DNA of 64,000 nucleotides from NCBI RefSeq assembly GCF_031598375.1, contig NZ_CP123872.1, forward strand, positions 1,655,001 through 1,719,000, read 5' to 3'. Below the pieces are notes generated by a model, which did not search any database, had not been told where the DNA came from, and saw nothing but the letters and a program-made list of their open reading frames with translations. Source of the stretch: Temperatibacter marinus (GTDB lineage Bacteria > Pseudomonadota > Alphaproteobacteria > Sphingomonadales > Kordiimonadaceae). The translations under genes were made by a program, and so were the position numbers. Positions 21,401 to 28,910 of this stretch are shown piece after piece (the first letter of the stretch is position 1; each line of letters opens with the position of its first letter).

Positions 21401-22853
21401 CCTCATTTATGGAGGCGACGGTAGTGGTGCTGATGAAATAGGTGGTGGCGCTGGCAATGATACGCTGATCGGCGGGGCAGGCGGTGACACGATCTATGGC
21501 GGTGTAGGGGACGACCTTGTTAATGGTTCTGCAGGCGATGATACCCTTTGGGGTGGCACAGGGGCTGACACTCTTTCTGGCGGTAGCGGGGCTGATGTCT
21601 TTTTCTTTGATCAAGATCAAGGGGTTAACCACATCATAGATTTTAATTCTGATGAAGACGTTATAGATTTATCTGAACTTGCTTTTGCATATGGGTCTAT
21701 TGATGAGCTAATAAATGATGATACGAATGTTAGAGATACACAAAATGGGTTCATTATTGATTTACCAAATACTGGTACGAGTATAGAATTTTACAATGTA
21801 TCTAAAGATGAGCTTACTAGCACAAATACAAGAGGCGTTGGTTACGATTCGACGCTGACTGGCAGTGCAGCTGGCGAGCGACTAATTGCTGGTAATGATG
21901 ATGTTGGGACCCTTAATCCGTCTGAATATGATGGCGGATCAGCCGGCAGAGACAGTGTGAGTGGCGGCGATGGTGCTGATACACTTATTGGCGGCGCCTC
22001 AGGGGATTATCTGGACGGCGGTGACGGCACAGACTGGGTTGATTATTCAGACTCGACTGAGAGTGTGACGATTGATCTGGATGATGATGCAGCTGAAGCC
22101 GGGGGGCACGCACAAGGCGATTATCTTGATAATATCGAGAATATATACGGCAGCTCACAAAACGATGCCCTGAAGGGTGATACGTCTGCGAATATACTTG
22201 ATGGTCAAGCTGGGAATGATACACTTTCGGGGGGTGACAACGATACACTCAGAGGCGGTGACGGAGACGATGTCTTTATAACCTCTGGGAGTATCGCTAA
22301 TTTAACCATTGATGGAGGCGACGGTACTGATGTGGTTGACTTCTCTAGTTCAGATAATGCATTTGACCCTGCTGGAGGAAATATTAATATTCAGTCGGTA
22401 GAGCAATTAATTGGGACAAAGTTTGGAGATTATATTGCATTAACCTCAATCCCAGAAATCTTCGGCGGAGAGGGAGCTGATACACTCTTTGCTGAAGGGG
22501 ATGATCAAACCCTATACGGCGGGGCGGGAGATGATGAGCTTCATAGTGAAGGTAATGATACTACGCTAACTGGCGGAGCAGGACGCGATCTTTTTGATTT
22601 ATCTCAGTCAGACGATCATTACTCAGTTGTGATTACGGATTTCAACGATGAAGATTCTTTCTGGATAGAGGGTGACGGTGATTATTCTGTCCAACAAATT
22701 GATGCCGATGAGGACGGAATAGCGGATGATATAATATTTCAGAATCTAAGGGACATTCCTTTGAACCCTGGGCCAAGTGTTACCTTCTATAATATGACTC
22801 TTGAGGAGGCTGAAGATTTGTATGAGAATTTTGGAATTCAGCCCGATGCATAG
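12408..22853 (+). CDS. Giant DUF4347/cadherin-like/RTX repeat surface protein
   Basis: This protein of about 3,481 aa very probably leaves by type I secretion as an adhesin or matrix protein. Order of parts: a DUF4347 domain (about residues 20-185, with VTHG and LYGCHVG motifs and the typical SGGDWDLE end); a beta-rich segment (about 195-340); a Gly linker; a long array of VCBS/cadherin-like beta domains (about 350-1615, each with DLS, TLTL and a threonine-rich strand); and RTX calcium-binding nonapeptides (GGxGNDxL; about 1620-3385, from nt 17270) in several blocks separated by non-repeat modules. The short acidic C-terminal tail probably holds the secretion signal. ATG 12408 follows AAGGGG by 7 nt. 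Similar block architecture recurs near 18265, 19650 and 21500, showing internal duplication. No HlyB/HlyD/TolC genes adjoin it. Confidence 0.92.
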   Translation: MDSSHITIETSSSDDVLTIESGEDATVTLVIVDGSIPDKETFIKGLAADTEVVVLDGEVSGIKQVIELLSGYSGLDSIHFVTHGAEGSFSLGTDRIDAEGLKQDTAFLKAIDAAVKDGGDIHLYGCHVGAGEEGAELLEIFAAGASVDMAASDDITGSGGDWDLEIKTGAIESGTPFTAQALQDFTHVLSVDDEDFNGENFFPAAGSITVNGWTVGSTDPNSYIIDGPGGEGVLVEDTSFSNENMYFKSTDGSEFKLDSFYLYTGIANHTVTVYGYKDGAKVSGAEFTVDITSFQGETVNLSGQSQSIQDAFGNIDEVVIKAADISHILDTIRVSAAEDNGGGGGGDVNSTPTVSGMDALDLDVVYNTASILDLSGVSVDDADTDDALTLTLTFGSGTLAVTGAGNDVTLGGDSTSTVTLSGTETEINAALSSGTFTFSPAADSAADTTLTLSVADDEAATTTANAVAIVVNAAPEIIEGEAPTAVTEDTASNVDLSEFDVSDLDGGVVTLTLAVDSGTLTAAAGSGVTITDSGSSELTLEGSVADLNSYLDTETNIKFTTEENATDDVTLTITPNDGTVDGVAVQITLEVTAVDDAPTLTDNTGIDGGLTELEIVSEDLGEFDAGQILEDTATTVDLSGIDIADIDSESVTLTLTLEDTDDVFGDTNAGIFTVIAENADSFSSSNDGDVTIGGNGTSVITLTGAPNAINELLGTSDAIVYQTYDNNEDTETLTISLSDGTTTVSLDPINVNITGVDDPSVVTGLPDDLTATVNTETSVVFSDVSITDVEDLASITLTIAGVGENAAGSLSLKESDLFFLEDITPSGGIYAGVTTVTLTGTPENVQTYLSTEGNITYTPATDVEGDSTNTLTLTQDASDDQTLTIATIDIDVDPVDSPTTLTGDLSLPAISEDFGPSSGLGNIGVQIVDADDEVTIILSVSQGGIGLFVTTDGNSLTENEFTLTGSVDYINSILDNSINSGEFLSIELPQDYNGDLEFTIKDVDGNELASQTVTVTPVADPTTITIATGPDYIEDQGDINFVLEDITIDDTDGEVQITLTPKIAEANEGETGGDWVFNILSVDEDQETDGTQVEITLGTGENATTETITLSRDDSTGAITLSGSPEAVESYLRTEGGLEFSLPDDISGSTGIEFSVGDSGQDGGGVSFDGAEPVAADTYSFTILSVDDPATFTGSLASNIFEEDATVANNQIKFSEDFALSDVEPKTTLKISVSEGEVNFLGEVSGVDVIGDNYGQTITLRGAAADLTTAIKNNLYYLGDQNFNGEVTFSITNEDGSAITNADEDEFVSSILVDAIPDISVVDYSTLPTFVEDIAGISFTLSDISIENPDEIVSLTLTPGEVMYPGDVPVIEGGWNLTISSADEDQETDGVQVTVTLGEGESATEELITVLRNETSGAITLNGSPEAVESYLQRTEDGLVFNSDLNVYGATTFTLTDETGPIDQPNSDIYILAVEDPTTVTVLQDQVSVSDFNTPIYLSDLFEIEDPEGIALIEVSFDGFTADVGMNLSSYSLDYGEFENENEINVDGTIRIETPTTLDLIDTKSLRVENSNELIFDQFIIAIENDSITQYGPDAGTITVTYTGEGGLEQTAEVTVNIGTFGGNSNDTFIGSEITGYVDGGEGTDTADYTNSSSSVSVNLADGLAESGGDAEGDILINIENVTGSRVGRNLLTGDDSDNVLKSSGGALDTLIGGAGNDSLRGWTASKLYGEDGDDTLVGSSFSNLNGGAGNDSLTGHSNTNLIGGLGDDTLSVGLGGSNLSGGEGNDLLQSFIGGFGSSSKATEFNGGTGNDTIVAGDSRDVIRGGEGTDKVSYARSDEGVNVDLSIAKTGSAAFGLGGYAGGDRFESIENLEGSGHNDSLYGDDENNLIAGGNGNDKIGGNGGNDTLGGGSGNDTLWGGAGNDSLLGQDGNDSLMGGEGNDILSGGAGEDTIYGGVGDDTFTGGAGSDSLVILKGHGHNVITDFNVMEDILDLSQADFGYDDVDDMTVETVEGGLKIVFDTDNSVTLLSDDLTSIDDLSSDYIAGVGYDGDIFIGTDEIDDITGTSLRDSMTGAELNDVFEGLGGADYIDGGENIDTAKYGQSDDKVIIDLSDESAEKGGHAEGDILVNIENIEGSSFGDVITGDAKENVLKGLGGNDSIMGGGYDDTLLGHEGNDTLFGGTGRDRLAGQQGNDFIYGNTTLVADAESEDSYDSDVFVGGDTLLGGHGTDYLVSGGENSRLDGCEDNDTLIGSDFAEFLGGGDGYDSLLANGGDDSLRGGSGSDYMDGGDGIDTAYFYGGSINVDLAKHDGTDGSHALGGDAEGDVLKNIENIHGTDENDSLYGDDGANQLFGNEGDDNIFGVEGADSLFGGDGTDTIGGGAGNDKIFGNEDADLLYGGAGDDSLDGGDGDDTLYGGVGDDSFTGGSGSDSFVILKDHGHDTITGFNISEDILDLSKSDFGYNTTDELTVETVEGGLKIVFDIENSVTLLSDDLNAVTDLTSDFIKGIGFDSTLVGTAAADRLVAGTLAPSDEISTLTPGDYEGGSAGKDSVSGGAGDDTLIGGASGDYLDGGDGSDWVDYSGSTARVNVNLNDESASGGDAQGDILVSIENITGSDKADVLIGSNAGNAIEGLTGADLIQGLGGNDTLSGAGANATLEGGSGDDLLRASVDTSDSEGQSGLINFYGGAGDDTIEADVTKGGVIDGGAGTDRLVLVGDENTIFNIDLGKGSIEIGDKSYSFSGIEQFVGGDNGDSFQGPAADSEEYIDAYFDGGKGDDTIVGTGSADTLIGGDGNDSITAIGVSSVEIQGDDGDDYIRVISIGGEISGGDGNDTIDTRETDNNPGDGLTIHGGNGNDLISANLNDTVYGGSGNDTITTVQDGTLYGEDGNDVLTGGLAQDILYGGEGDDSLNGGDLNDTLEGGAGADTIDGGEGEDTARYDSSSASVNVNLAQHNGDTDNGGSFASGGDAEGDALINIETLRGSKFDDTLYGDSEDNLIYGGDGSGADEIGGGAGNDTLIGGAGGDTIYGGVGDDLVNGSAGDDTLWGGTGADTLSGGSGADVFFFDQDQGVNHIIDFNSDEDVIDLSELAFAYGSIDELINDDTNVRDTQNGFIIDLPNTGTSIEFYNVSKDELTSTNTRGVGYDSTLTGSAAGERLIAGNDDVGTLNPSEYDGGSAGRDSVSGGDGADTLIGGASGDYLDGGDGTDWVDYSDSTESVTIDLDDDAAEAGGHAQGDYLDNIENIYGSSQNDALKGDTSANILDGQAGNDTLSGGDNDTLRGGDGDDVFITSGSIANLTIDGGDGTDVVDFSSSDNAFDPAGGNINIQSVEQLIGTKFGDYIALTSIPEIFGGEGADTLFAEGDDQTLYGGAGDDELHSEGNDTTLTGGAGRDLFDLSQSDDHYSVVITDFNDEDSFWIEGDGDYSVQQIDADEDGIADDIIFQNLRDIPLNPGPSVTFYNMTLEEAEDLYENFGIQPDA
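20084..20136 (+). repeat. 53-bp perfect repeat inside the RTX gene, copy 1
   Basis: Identical over 53 bp to 21977-22029 and encodes the same DTLIGGASGDYLDGGDG segment. The two copies are 1,893 bp apart and in frame. It is the clearest nucleotide trace of recent duplication or gene conversion among the RTX blocks. Confidence 0.9.
21977..22029 (+). repeat. 53-bp perfect repeat inside the RTX gene, copy 2
   Basis: Second copy of the segment at 20084-20136. The flanking bases diverge at both ends while the encoded surroundings stay similar (DWVDYS after the repeat). Confidence 0.9.
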
Positions 22854-23035
22854 CTTACTTGTAAGTGAGTGCAATGATGATAGTGAAGGGATCTCCACCT
22901 GTCGGCCTACTATTCGCTAGGGTAGATTTAGTATCGATCCTAGGTCTTTTGCTGTAACAGTTGATCTGAGTAAGCCTTTATTTGAATTCAGAACACACCA
23001 GCAGATGAAAGATGATGCTAAAATCTTAAGTAGAT

Positions 23036-23076
23036 ACAAAAAAGGGGTTCGCAGAAATGCAAACCCCTTTTTCTTT
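23036..23076 (-). terminator. Terminator of the cold shock gene
   Basis: The hairpin AAGGGGTT/AACCCCTT is flanked by A and T runs on both sides, 20-60 nt after the cold shock stop codon. It could work in both directions. Positions 22854-23035, after the giant gene, show nothing else recognisable. Confidence 0.75.
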
Positions 23077-23094
23077 AAGTTTAGTCTAAATCTC

Positions 23095-23304
23095 TTAAAC
23101 GAGTTTTAGGTCTTCAGCAGATGATTTGCCGCGGCGCTCATCCATCTGAACTTCAAACTCAACCTGGTCGCCATCATTAAGACCTTTAAGACCAGAACGC
23201 TCAACAGCACTGATGTGAACAAACACGTCTGAGCTTCCGTCTTCTGGTTGAATAAAGCCGTAGCCTTTGTCTGAGTTAAACCATTTTACTGTACCTGTAG
23301 CCAT
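23095..23304 (-). CDS. cspA: Cold shock protein (CspA family)
   Basis: This 69-aa single cold-shock domain protein binds single-stranded RNA/DNA through RNP1 (KGYGFIQ) and RNP2 (DVFVHIS). The length is normal for the family. An AGGAAT ribosome site precedes the ATG. Upstream on the same strand are remnants of a DEAD-box RNA helicase gene, a frequent neighbour of alphaproteobacterial csp genes. It acts in the cytoplasm as an RNA chaperone. Cold or growth-phase regulation is likely from the family, though no leader structure is proven here. Confidence 0.95.
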   Translation of the reverse strand: MATGTVKWFNSDKGYGFIQPEDGSSDVFVHISAVERSGLKGLNDGDQVEFEVQMDERRGKSSAEDLKLV

Positions 23305-23469
23305 AATAAATTCCTTTCGATCTACAATTTAGTTAAGTGCTCTACACCCATGAGTGGGTATAAAAGCAGCATTCGGTTGACATGTCCTCAGACGAAAAGA
23401 TCCTGCGCCATAGGCTGCAAAGGAGGATAATCGCTCTGAAAGGACGGTGAGTGTAAAAATGAAGGGTAC

Positions 23470-23661
23470 TGTATAAAGAGAGTGTAGCACTTCTCTATAG
23501 CTTGCCGAGGCACACCTTGTTTCCTTGCTGAAAAGAGAGTCGGCACGGTTCTTCAAGACCGGGAGTTCATCACGCAGAAGGGGTGTTTTGGTAGTATATC
23601 CTAGCGCAGCACCAGCGGTAAGGATTTGTTCGGCAAGGCCGAGATCGGCAAAATAAGTCAA
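23470..23661 (-). pseudogene. Decayed N-terminus of a DEAD-box RNA helicase
   Basis: Read from TTG 23661, the frame gives FADLGLAEQILTAGAALGYTT-KTP, which matches the conserved Q-motif start of RhlE-type helicases (F-x-LGL-x-x-x-x-L-x-x-x-GYTTPTPIQ). The following residues LPVLKNRADSLF and ASYREVLHSL still resemble the stretch around motif I, but the Walker A GTGKT is gone and no DEAD motif follows. Only about 60 codons are recognisable, and the frame then continues without helicase features. I read it as a degraded relic upstream of cspA. A chance resemblance is possible. Positions 23662-24064 show no other gene. Confidence 0.5.
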
Positions 23662-24064
23662 GTAGTTTCTTCAATCGTAAGAGCATACTACAGGCTTATC
23701 GCCTTTGATGCTCGGGTAGTTCTTATTGGAAATGGGTGTAGAACAACTTCCAAAAAATTCAGTACCGTTGATGTTCGTCATCCACACACGGCATTTGCGC
23801 ATCTTAAAGCATAGAAATTGTAGAATAGCAAGGAAAGACTTTCTGGCTTGTCGTTTGTTTGTGGAATAGTAGAGACAAAACGCAGCCAAAGGGGATTTTC
23901 TATGCTTTTATAATGCAGAAATCTGGGCGAAAATTCTCTCAGGCGAAAAGAATTATTAGAAATCTGAAATCAATTATTGATTTAGGGGATAAGACTGGCA
24001 TGCTACTGTTATAAAAATGATCAAAGTCAGTTGAGTCTCACTGACACTTAGAGAGGAATAGACC

Positions 24065-25429
24065 ATGAAAATGAATAGACGCCACTTTTCAATGTTACTG
24101 ACTTCTGTTGCCTTTGCTGGTTTTGCAGCTCAACAAGGACTAGCTGTTGAACAGTCAGCCGTCGGCTACGGAGCTTTGAAGAAAGACCCCAATGGCTTGC
24201 TTGATCTTCCAGAGGGCTTTTCTTATACGGTTATCTCTGAACTCGGAAGCACTATGAGTGATGGTCATAAAGTACCGGACCGGGCTGATGGGATGGGTTG
24301 TATCCCACTCAGTGAGACAAAGGTTGCACTTGTAAGAAATCATGAATTGTCTGTGCCTCACCCTGTAGACGGCGATCCTGAAAAATTGGCGGAACTCACA
24401 ACTCAGGCATTTGATACATTTAAGACAGGGGCTCCACTTGGCGGCGGCACGACAACTCTTATTTATGATATGACAACAGAGCGTGTAGAGCGAGAATTTA
24501 TCAGCCTCATTGGAACAATTAGAAATTGTTCAGGCGGCATTACTCCCTGGGGCAGCTGGCTGACGTGTGAAGAGAATACGTCTGTAGCAGGGGATATGAT
24601 CAAGAAAGACCATGGATGGGTTTTTGAAGTACCTGCAACGGCTACAGGACCTGTTGATCCAGTGCCTTTGAAAGGGTTAGGTCGTTTTAATCATGAGGCC
24701 GCGGCCGTAGACCCTGACACTGGAATCGTTTATCTCACCGAAGATCGTAACGATAGCCTTTTCTATCGATTCATTCCGAAGACGAAAGGCAAGCTTAGTG
24801 AAGGCGGACAGCTTCAAGCTATGGTCTATAAAGATAAAGATCAAAAGGCAGACAGCCGCAATTGGGGCTTTTTTGGTAGAACGTGGAAACAGGGGGACTG
24901 GCTTGACGCTGAATGGATTAATCTTGAGGATGTTGAAAGTCCGAAAGATGATCTCCGTGAGCAGGGCCATAAACAAGGCGGTGTTCTCTTTGCTCGCGGA
25001 GAAGGTATTCACTGGGGCGACGGTGAACTATATTTCTGCTGTACGTCTGGTGGGTCTGAAAAGCTCGGGCAGATTATTCGTTATGTTCCGGGAACCGCAT
25101 CAGCAGGACAAAAATCTGCGGATGTTGGCGGACGGGTGCAGCTCTTTGTAGAATCAAATGATCCTAAGAAATTCAATTACGGTGACAATCTTACGGTTGC
25201 GCCCAATGGCCATCTTTTTGTCTGTGAGGATCAATATACTGATACAGTCCGCAACTCGATCGTTGGCGTAACAAAAGACGGTGCTCTCTATCAGTTTGGG
25301 CGTATTCTTTTGCAAACAGAACCCGCAGGGGCCTGCTTCTCGCCTGATGGCTCGACCATGTTTGTCAACCTCTACAGCCCAACCAGAACTCTGGCTATTA
25401 AAGGGCCTTGGGACAGTGTAAAAGCATAG
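24065..25429 (+). CDS. PhoX-family (DUF839) secreted protein with Tat signal
   Basis: This 454-aa protein has a twin-arginine-like signal (MNRRHFSMLLTSVAFAGFAA), indicating folded export to the periplasm. The body matches the PhoX/DUF839 family of Ca/Fe-dependent alkaline phosphatases. Visible segments are LVRNHEL, a metal-ligand-like CSGGITPWGSWLTCEE, RFNHEAAAVDPDTG, YLTEDR and the C-terminal NLYSPTRT. True PhoX is somewhat longer (about 600 aa), and this shorter form is often annotated simply as DUF839 or alkaline phosphatase PhoX. GAGAGG stands 9 nt before the ATG. It is monocistronic, with a terminator following. Whether it is a phosphatase is not proven. Confidence 0.85.
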   Translation: MKMNRRHFSMLLTSVAFAGFAAQQGLAVEQSAVGYGALKKDPNGLLDLPEGFSYTVISELGSTMSDGHKVPDRADGMGCIPLSETKVALVRNHELSVPHPVDGDPEKLAELTTQAFDTFKTGAPLGGGTTTLIYDMTTERVEREFISLIGTIRNCSGGITPWGSWLTCEENTSVAGDMIKKDHGWVFEVPATATGPVDPVPLKGLGRFNHEAAAVDPDTGIVYLTEDRNDSLFYRFIPKTKGKLSEGGQLQAMVYKDKDQKADSRNWGFFGRTWKQGDWLDAEWINLEDVESPKDDLREQGHKQGGVLFARGEGIHWGDGELYFCCTSGGSEKLGQIIRYVPGTASAGQKSADVGGRVQLFVESNDPKKFNYGDNLTVAPNGHLFVCEDQYTDTVRNSIVGVTKDGALYQFGRILLQTEPAGACFSPDGSTMFVNLYSPTRTLAIKGPWDSVKA

Positions 25430-25452
25430 TTGAATAGCACCATCTAACCATC

Positions 25453-25483
25453 AAAAAGAGTGAGACATGAGATATGGCTCGCT
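25453..25483 (+). terminator. Intrinsic terminator after the PhoX-like gene
   Basis: The stem AAGAGTGAG/CTCGCTCTT (one G-T wobble) is followed by TTTTTTT. Positions 25484-25782 upstream of the RND gene contain no recognisable gene and should carry its promoter. Confidence 0.8.
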
Positions 25484-25782
25484 CTTTTTTTGTGGTCACT
25501 CTGTGGCAGCTTCCCCTTAAGAGACCGAGAAGACATTCAATCGGCTCTCCCGTCTGTGAGTCTCTTTTCCGATACTGAGCAGTCTTTCATGCTCTAAGTT
25601 GGGCATAAACTTTATATCGAAAGTTATAATCCCTTTGATATAGCGCTCTCTTTCTATCGCGATTGTCTGTCCGTTTGTCGCACTGCCCTAGCCATTTGTG
25701 AATGATTGATTCATCTTCTCTTCATGTAAATTTATGCCTTCAGAGCACAGATAATAAAAACGCAGAAGCGAGGAGAGGAACC

Positions 25783-28700
25783 GTGGGATTAACCGAAAAA
25801 AGTCTTAAAAATCCGGCAGCAGTCATTGTGGTAGCAGCAATGCTTGTTGTTCTTGGATTGGTAACGCTGACAAAGTTACCAGTGCAGCTGTTTCCTAGCA
25901 TCGAGAGCCCCAGGCTAGCAGTCCAAACATTTTGGAGAGCAGCCAGCCCTTCGGAAATTGAATCAGAGATTGTAGAACCCATTGAAGAAGTGATGCTTGG
26001 TCTTCCGGGACTTGAAAGCCTCAGAACTTTCTCTAATCCTCAAATGGGTTGGGTGCAAATGGAATTTGCTCTCGAGTCAGATATGGATAGGGTTCTCATT
26101 GAAGTCATTTCACGCCTCAATCGCTTACCTCCTTTACCGGCGGATGCGGATCGTCCCCGAGTGATTATGACGGGCGGTGGTGATTCAAATGAATCTCTCA
26201 TTTATCTCTTTACGCAATTTAGCGAAGATTCTGTTCTTGATCGTAAAGACTATGTTCCTTTCCTAGAAGATGAAGTATTACCGCGGTTGATGGCTCTGGA
26301 CGGTGTATCTAACGTTGAAATTCAAGCAGGAGGAGGCCTGGGCGATGATCAACTGCAGATTATTTTTGATCCAGTCCGGGCGGCTCAATTAAATATTGAT
26401 TTGAGCAATATGGCTCGCTCGATTGGTCGAAGTACAGACAGTTCAGGGGGATACCTGGATGATGGCCGCCGCCGATATATGCTCAACTTCCAAGGTCGGT
26501 ATGAACCTGATGAGCTACGCGCTAAAATTCTTACATGGCGCGATGGTAAGCCTGTGACTATTGGTGATGTTGCGGAGATTGTTGAAGCACCAGCACCGAG
26601 CCAAGAAGTTGTTTATCAAAATGGTAACCCTGCCATTGGTATGCGAGTGATGAGAGAAAGCGGTGCTAATGTTTTAGCGACGATTGATGAACTTACAGCA
26701 GTTCTTGATGACCTTAATGCTGGGATTCTAAAAGAAAAAGGACTGCATATTGAAAAGTCGTTTGACCCTTCAGTCTTCATTAAGCGGGCAATCAATCTGC
26801 TGACAACAAATCTCTTTATTGGGATGATGCTTGCTATTGCTGTACTTTGGTGGTTCCTGCGTCATATCAGGGCAACTGTTTTAATCGCCGTTACCATCCC
26901 GGTCTGTTTGTTGGTCACCATTATCGTGTTAGGTGCCTTTGGCCGGACAGTGAATGTGATTTCATTGGCAGGGTTAGCCTTTGCCACAGGCATGGTCATG
27001 GATGCAGCCATTGTAGTATTAGAGAATATTGTCAGGCTAAGAGAGAAGGGGCGCACAAGTTTGGAAGCTGCTAAAGAAGGCGCTTCACAAGTTTGGGGAG
27101 CCCTGCTTGCCTCTACAGCAACGACTGTCGCGATCTTTGTGCCGATCCTCTTCTTAAAGGATGTTGAAGGACAACTCTTTGCTGATCTTGCGTTAACCAT
27201 TGCCATTGGTGTTGCTGTGTCCTTGGTCGTCGCCGTAACTATCTTACCAGTGACGTCTCACCTTTGGTTGAAACATTTGCCAAAATCAGAAAAAGGGTCT
27301 GCAAAATCGGCAAAATTAGTGCGGGGGCTGATGACCTTGACGAAAACACCTCTTCGTCGTTTTGCTATGACGACGGGCCTGATCGGGTCGGCAATCGGGC
27401 TGAGCGTCTTTCTCTTGCCTAACTTAAATTATTTGCCTCCTGTAAAACGGGATGCGGTGGATGCATTCCTCATGTTCCCTTCAGGATCTAACATTCAGAC
27501 AGTGAACGAAGAGATTGCTCAAGTGATGGTTCGTCGCCTCGAGCCTTATATGAAAGGGGAGAAGGAACCTGCACTGAAAAATTATTACATCATTACTTTC
27601 CCCAATGGCATGGGCGCGAGTCTTGGTGTCAGAGCGAAGGATCAGTCTAAAGTCAAAGAACTTGAAAAGTTAGTGAATGAAGAAATTCTTGTTGGCTTTC
27701 CTGATGTTATGACTTTTGCTCAGCAGGGGAACCTATTTGGCGGCTTTGGCGGTAATGGCGGTGTTCAGTTGAATATCCATGCTACTGATATGGACGCAAT
27801 GCGGGATATTACATCTCAAACTATGGAATATATCAGAGAAGCTTTACCTGGCAGTCGAGTCCGCCCGAACCCAGATCCAAATGTGATTTCTCCTGAGCTG
27901 AAAATTTTCCCTAATGATCGTCGTTTGGCCGAGGTGGGCTTTAGTCGTGCGGATATTTCTCGGATCATCCGAGCCTTGGGAGACGGGCTATGGCTGGGGG
28001 AGCATTTCGATGGTCAAAAACGCTTAGATATGATCATGAAAGCGCAAGATTGGAATAATAACCCTGATCGCTTGTCATCTATCCCAATTGCAACACCGCG
28101 TGGCGGCATTGTTCCTCTTGGTGAAATGGTTAGAATAGAACGCAGTGTCGGGCCTAACTTTATCCAACGAGTGAGCCGGAAGAGAACTGTTACGTTCAAT
28201 ATTTCTCAGCCGGACAATATGCCACTTGAGGATGTTGTGACCATTTTGAAAAATGATGTAGAGCCAAAACTTCGGGCGATATTACCTACAGATGGATCTA
28301 TTAGCTATGATGGAAGTGCAGATGCTTTAGACCGGGCAGTTGGGTCTCTAACACAAAATTTTGTCCTCGCTCTAGGTCTGCTCTTCATGATTTTGGCAGC
28401 GCTCTTTAAGTCTCCAAAAGATGCTTTGATGGTTGTTATCACTATCCCGTTGGCGACAGTTGGTGGTGTGATGGCACTGAAGATTTTGAATATGGTAAGT
28501 TTTGCTCCGTTAGATCTTTTGACGATGATTGGCTTTATTATCCTTCTTGGTCTTGTCGTGAATAATGCTATTCTTCTTGTGGCTCAGACCCGTAAAGGAG
28601 AAGACGAAGGCATGACCCGCGAAGCTGCTATAGAGCAAGCTTTGACGCTGCGCCTGCGTCCAATCTTCATGAGTACGCTCACATCAATTATGGGCATGCT

Positions 28701-28890
28701 GCCTTTGGTGCTCTTCCCAGGAGCTGGAAGTGATATCTATCGTGGTATGGCAACAACCATTGTTGGGGGTATGTGTGTTTCGACATTATTTACCCTTGTT
28801 CTTTTACCCTGTTTGCTTCGTATTCCTGACTTTGGTGATTTGAAAGAGATGATCACTAATCGGTCGAAGCACGTGCATCCTGCAGAATAA
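25783..28890 (+). CDS. RND-family efflux permease
   Basis: This inner-membrane proton antiporter of about 1,035 aa is a member of the AcrB/MexB-like superfamily. The pattern is typical: an N-terminal helix, a large periplasmic loop, six helices, a second loop and six helices. The TM4 relay segment reads GMVMDAAIVVLEN, so only the first of AcrB's two Asp residues is kept. The TM10 segment reads GLVVNNAILLV with Asn where AcrB has its Lys, a variation seen in other RND branches. I prefer GTG 25783, which has GGAGAGG 4 nt upstream and gives the standard N-terminus, over an upstream in-frame ATG. The adaptor gene follows by 20 bp, and no outer-membrane factor is encoded nearby. The substrate is unknown. 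Confidence 0.92.
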   Translation: MGLTEKSLKNPAAVIVVAAMLVVLGLVTLTKLPVQLFPSIESPRLAVQTFWRAASPSEIESEIVEPIEEVMLGLPGLESLRTFSNPQMGWVQMEFALESDMDRVLIEVISRLNRLPPLPADADRPRVIMTGGGDSNESLIYLFTQFSEDSVLDRKDYVPFLEDEVLPRLMALDGVSNVEIQAGGGLGDDQLQIIFDPVRAAQLNIDLSNMARSIGRSTDSSGGYLDDGRRRYMLNFQGRYEPDELRAKILTWRDGKPVTIGDVAEIVEAPAPSQEVVYQNGNPAIGMRVMRESGANVLATIDELTAVLDDLNAGILKEKGLHIEKSFDPSVFIKRAINLLTTNLFIGMMLAIAVLWWFLRHIRATVLIAVTIPVCLLVTIIVLGAFGRTVNVISLAGLAFATGMVMDAAIVVLENIVRLREKGRTSLEAAKEGASQVWGALLASTATTVAIFVPILFLKDVEGQLFADLALTIAIGVAVSLVVAVTILPVTSHLWLKHLPKSEKGSAKSAKLVRGLMTLTKTPLRRFAMTTGLIGSAIGLSVFLLPNLNYLPPVKRDAVDAFLMFPSGSNIQTVNEEIAQVMVRRLEPYMKGEKEPALKNYYIITFPNGMGASLGVRAKDQSKVKELEKLVNEEILVGFPDVMTFAQQGNLFGGFGGNGGVQLNIHATDMDAMRDITSQTMEYIREALPGSRVRPNPDPNVISPELKIFPNDRRLAEVGFSRADISRIIRALGDGLWLGEHFDGQKRLDMIMKAQDWNNNPDRLSSIPIATPRGGIVPLGEMVRIERSVGPNFIQRVSRKRTVTFNISQPDNMPLEDVVTILKNDVEPKLRAILPTDGSISYDGSADALDRAVGSLTQNFVLALGLLFMILAALFKSPKDALMVVITIPLATVGGVMALKILNMVSFAPLDLLTMIGFIILLGLVVNNAILLVAQTRKGEDEGMTREAAIEQALTLRLRPIFMSTLTSIMGMLPLVLFPGAGSDIYRGMATTIVGGMCVSTLFTLVLLPCLLRIPDFGDLKEMITNRSKHVHPAE

Positions 28891-28910
28891 CTATAAATCG
28901 GAGAAAATCG

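Noticed and set aside
13502..22248. Many open frames of 60-170 codons antisense to the giant gene
   Set aside because: Their Ser/Pro-rich translations come from reading GGxGxD repeats backwards, and none has a ribosome site or family features.
17270..22600. Regular short repeats that could be mistaken for a CRISPR array
   Set aside because: They are in-frame RTX nonapeptide codons with no constant repeat/unique spacer pattern and no cas genes.
23662..24064. Short open frames between the helicase relic and the PhoX-like gene
   Set aside because: No ribosome sites, no family features and biased composition.
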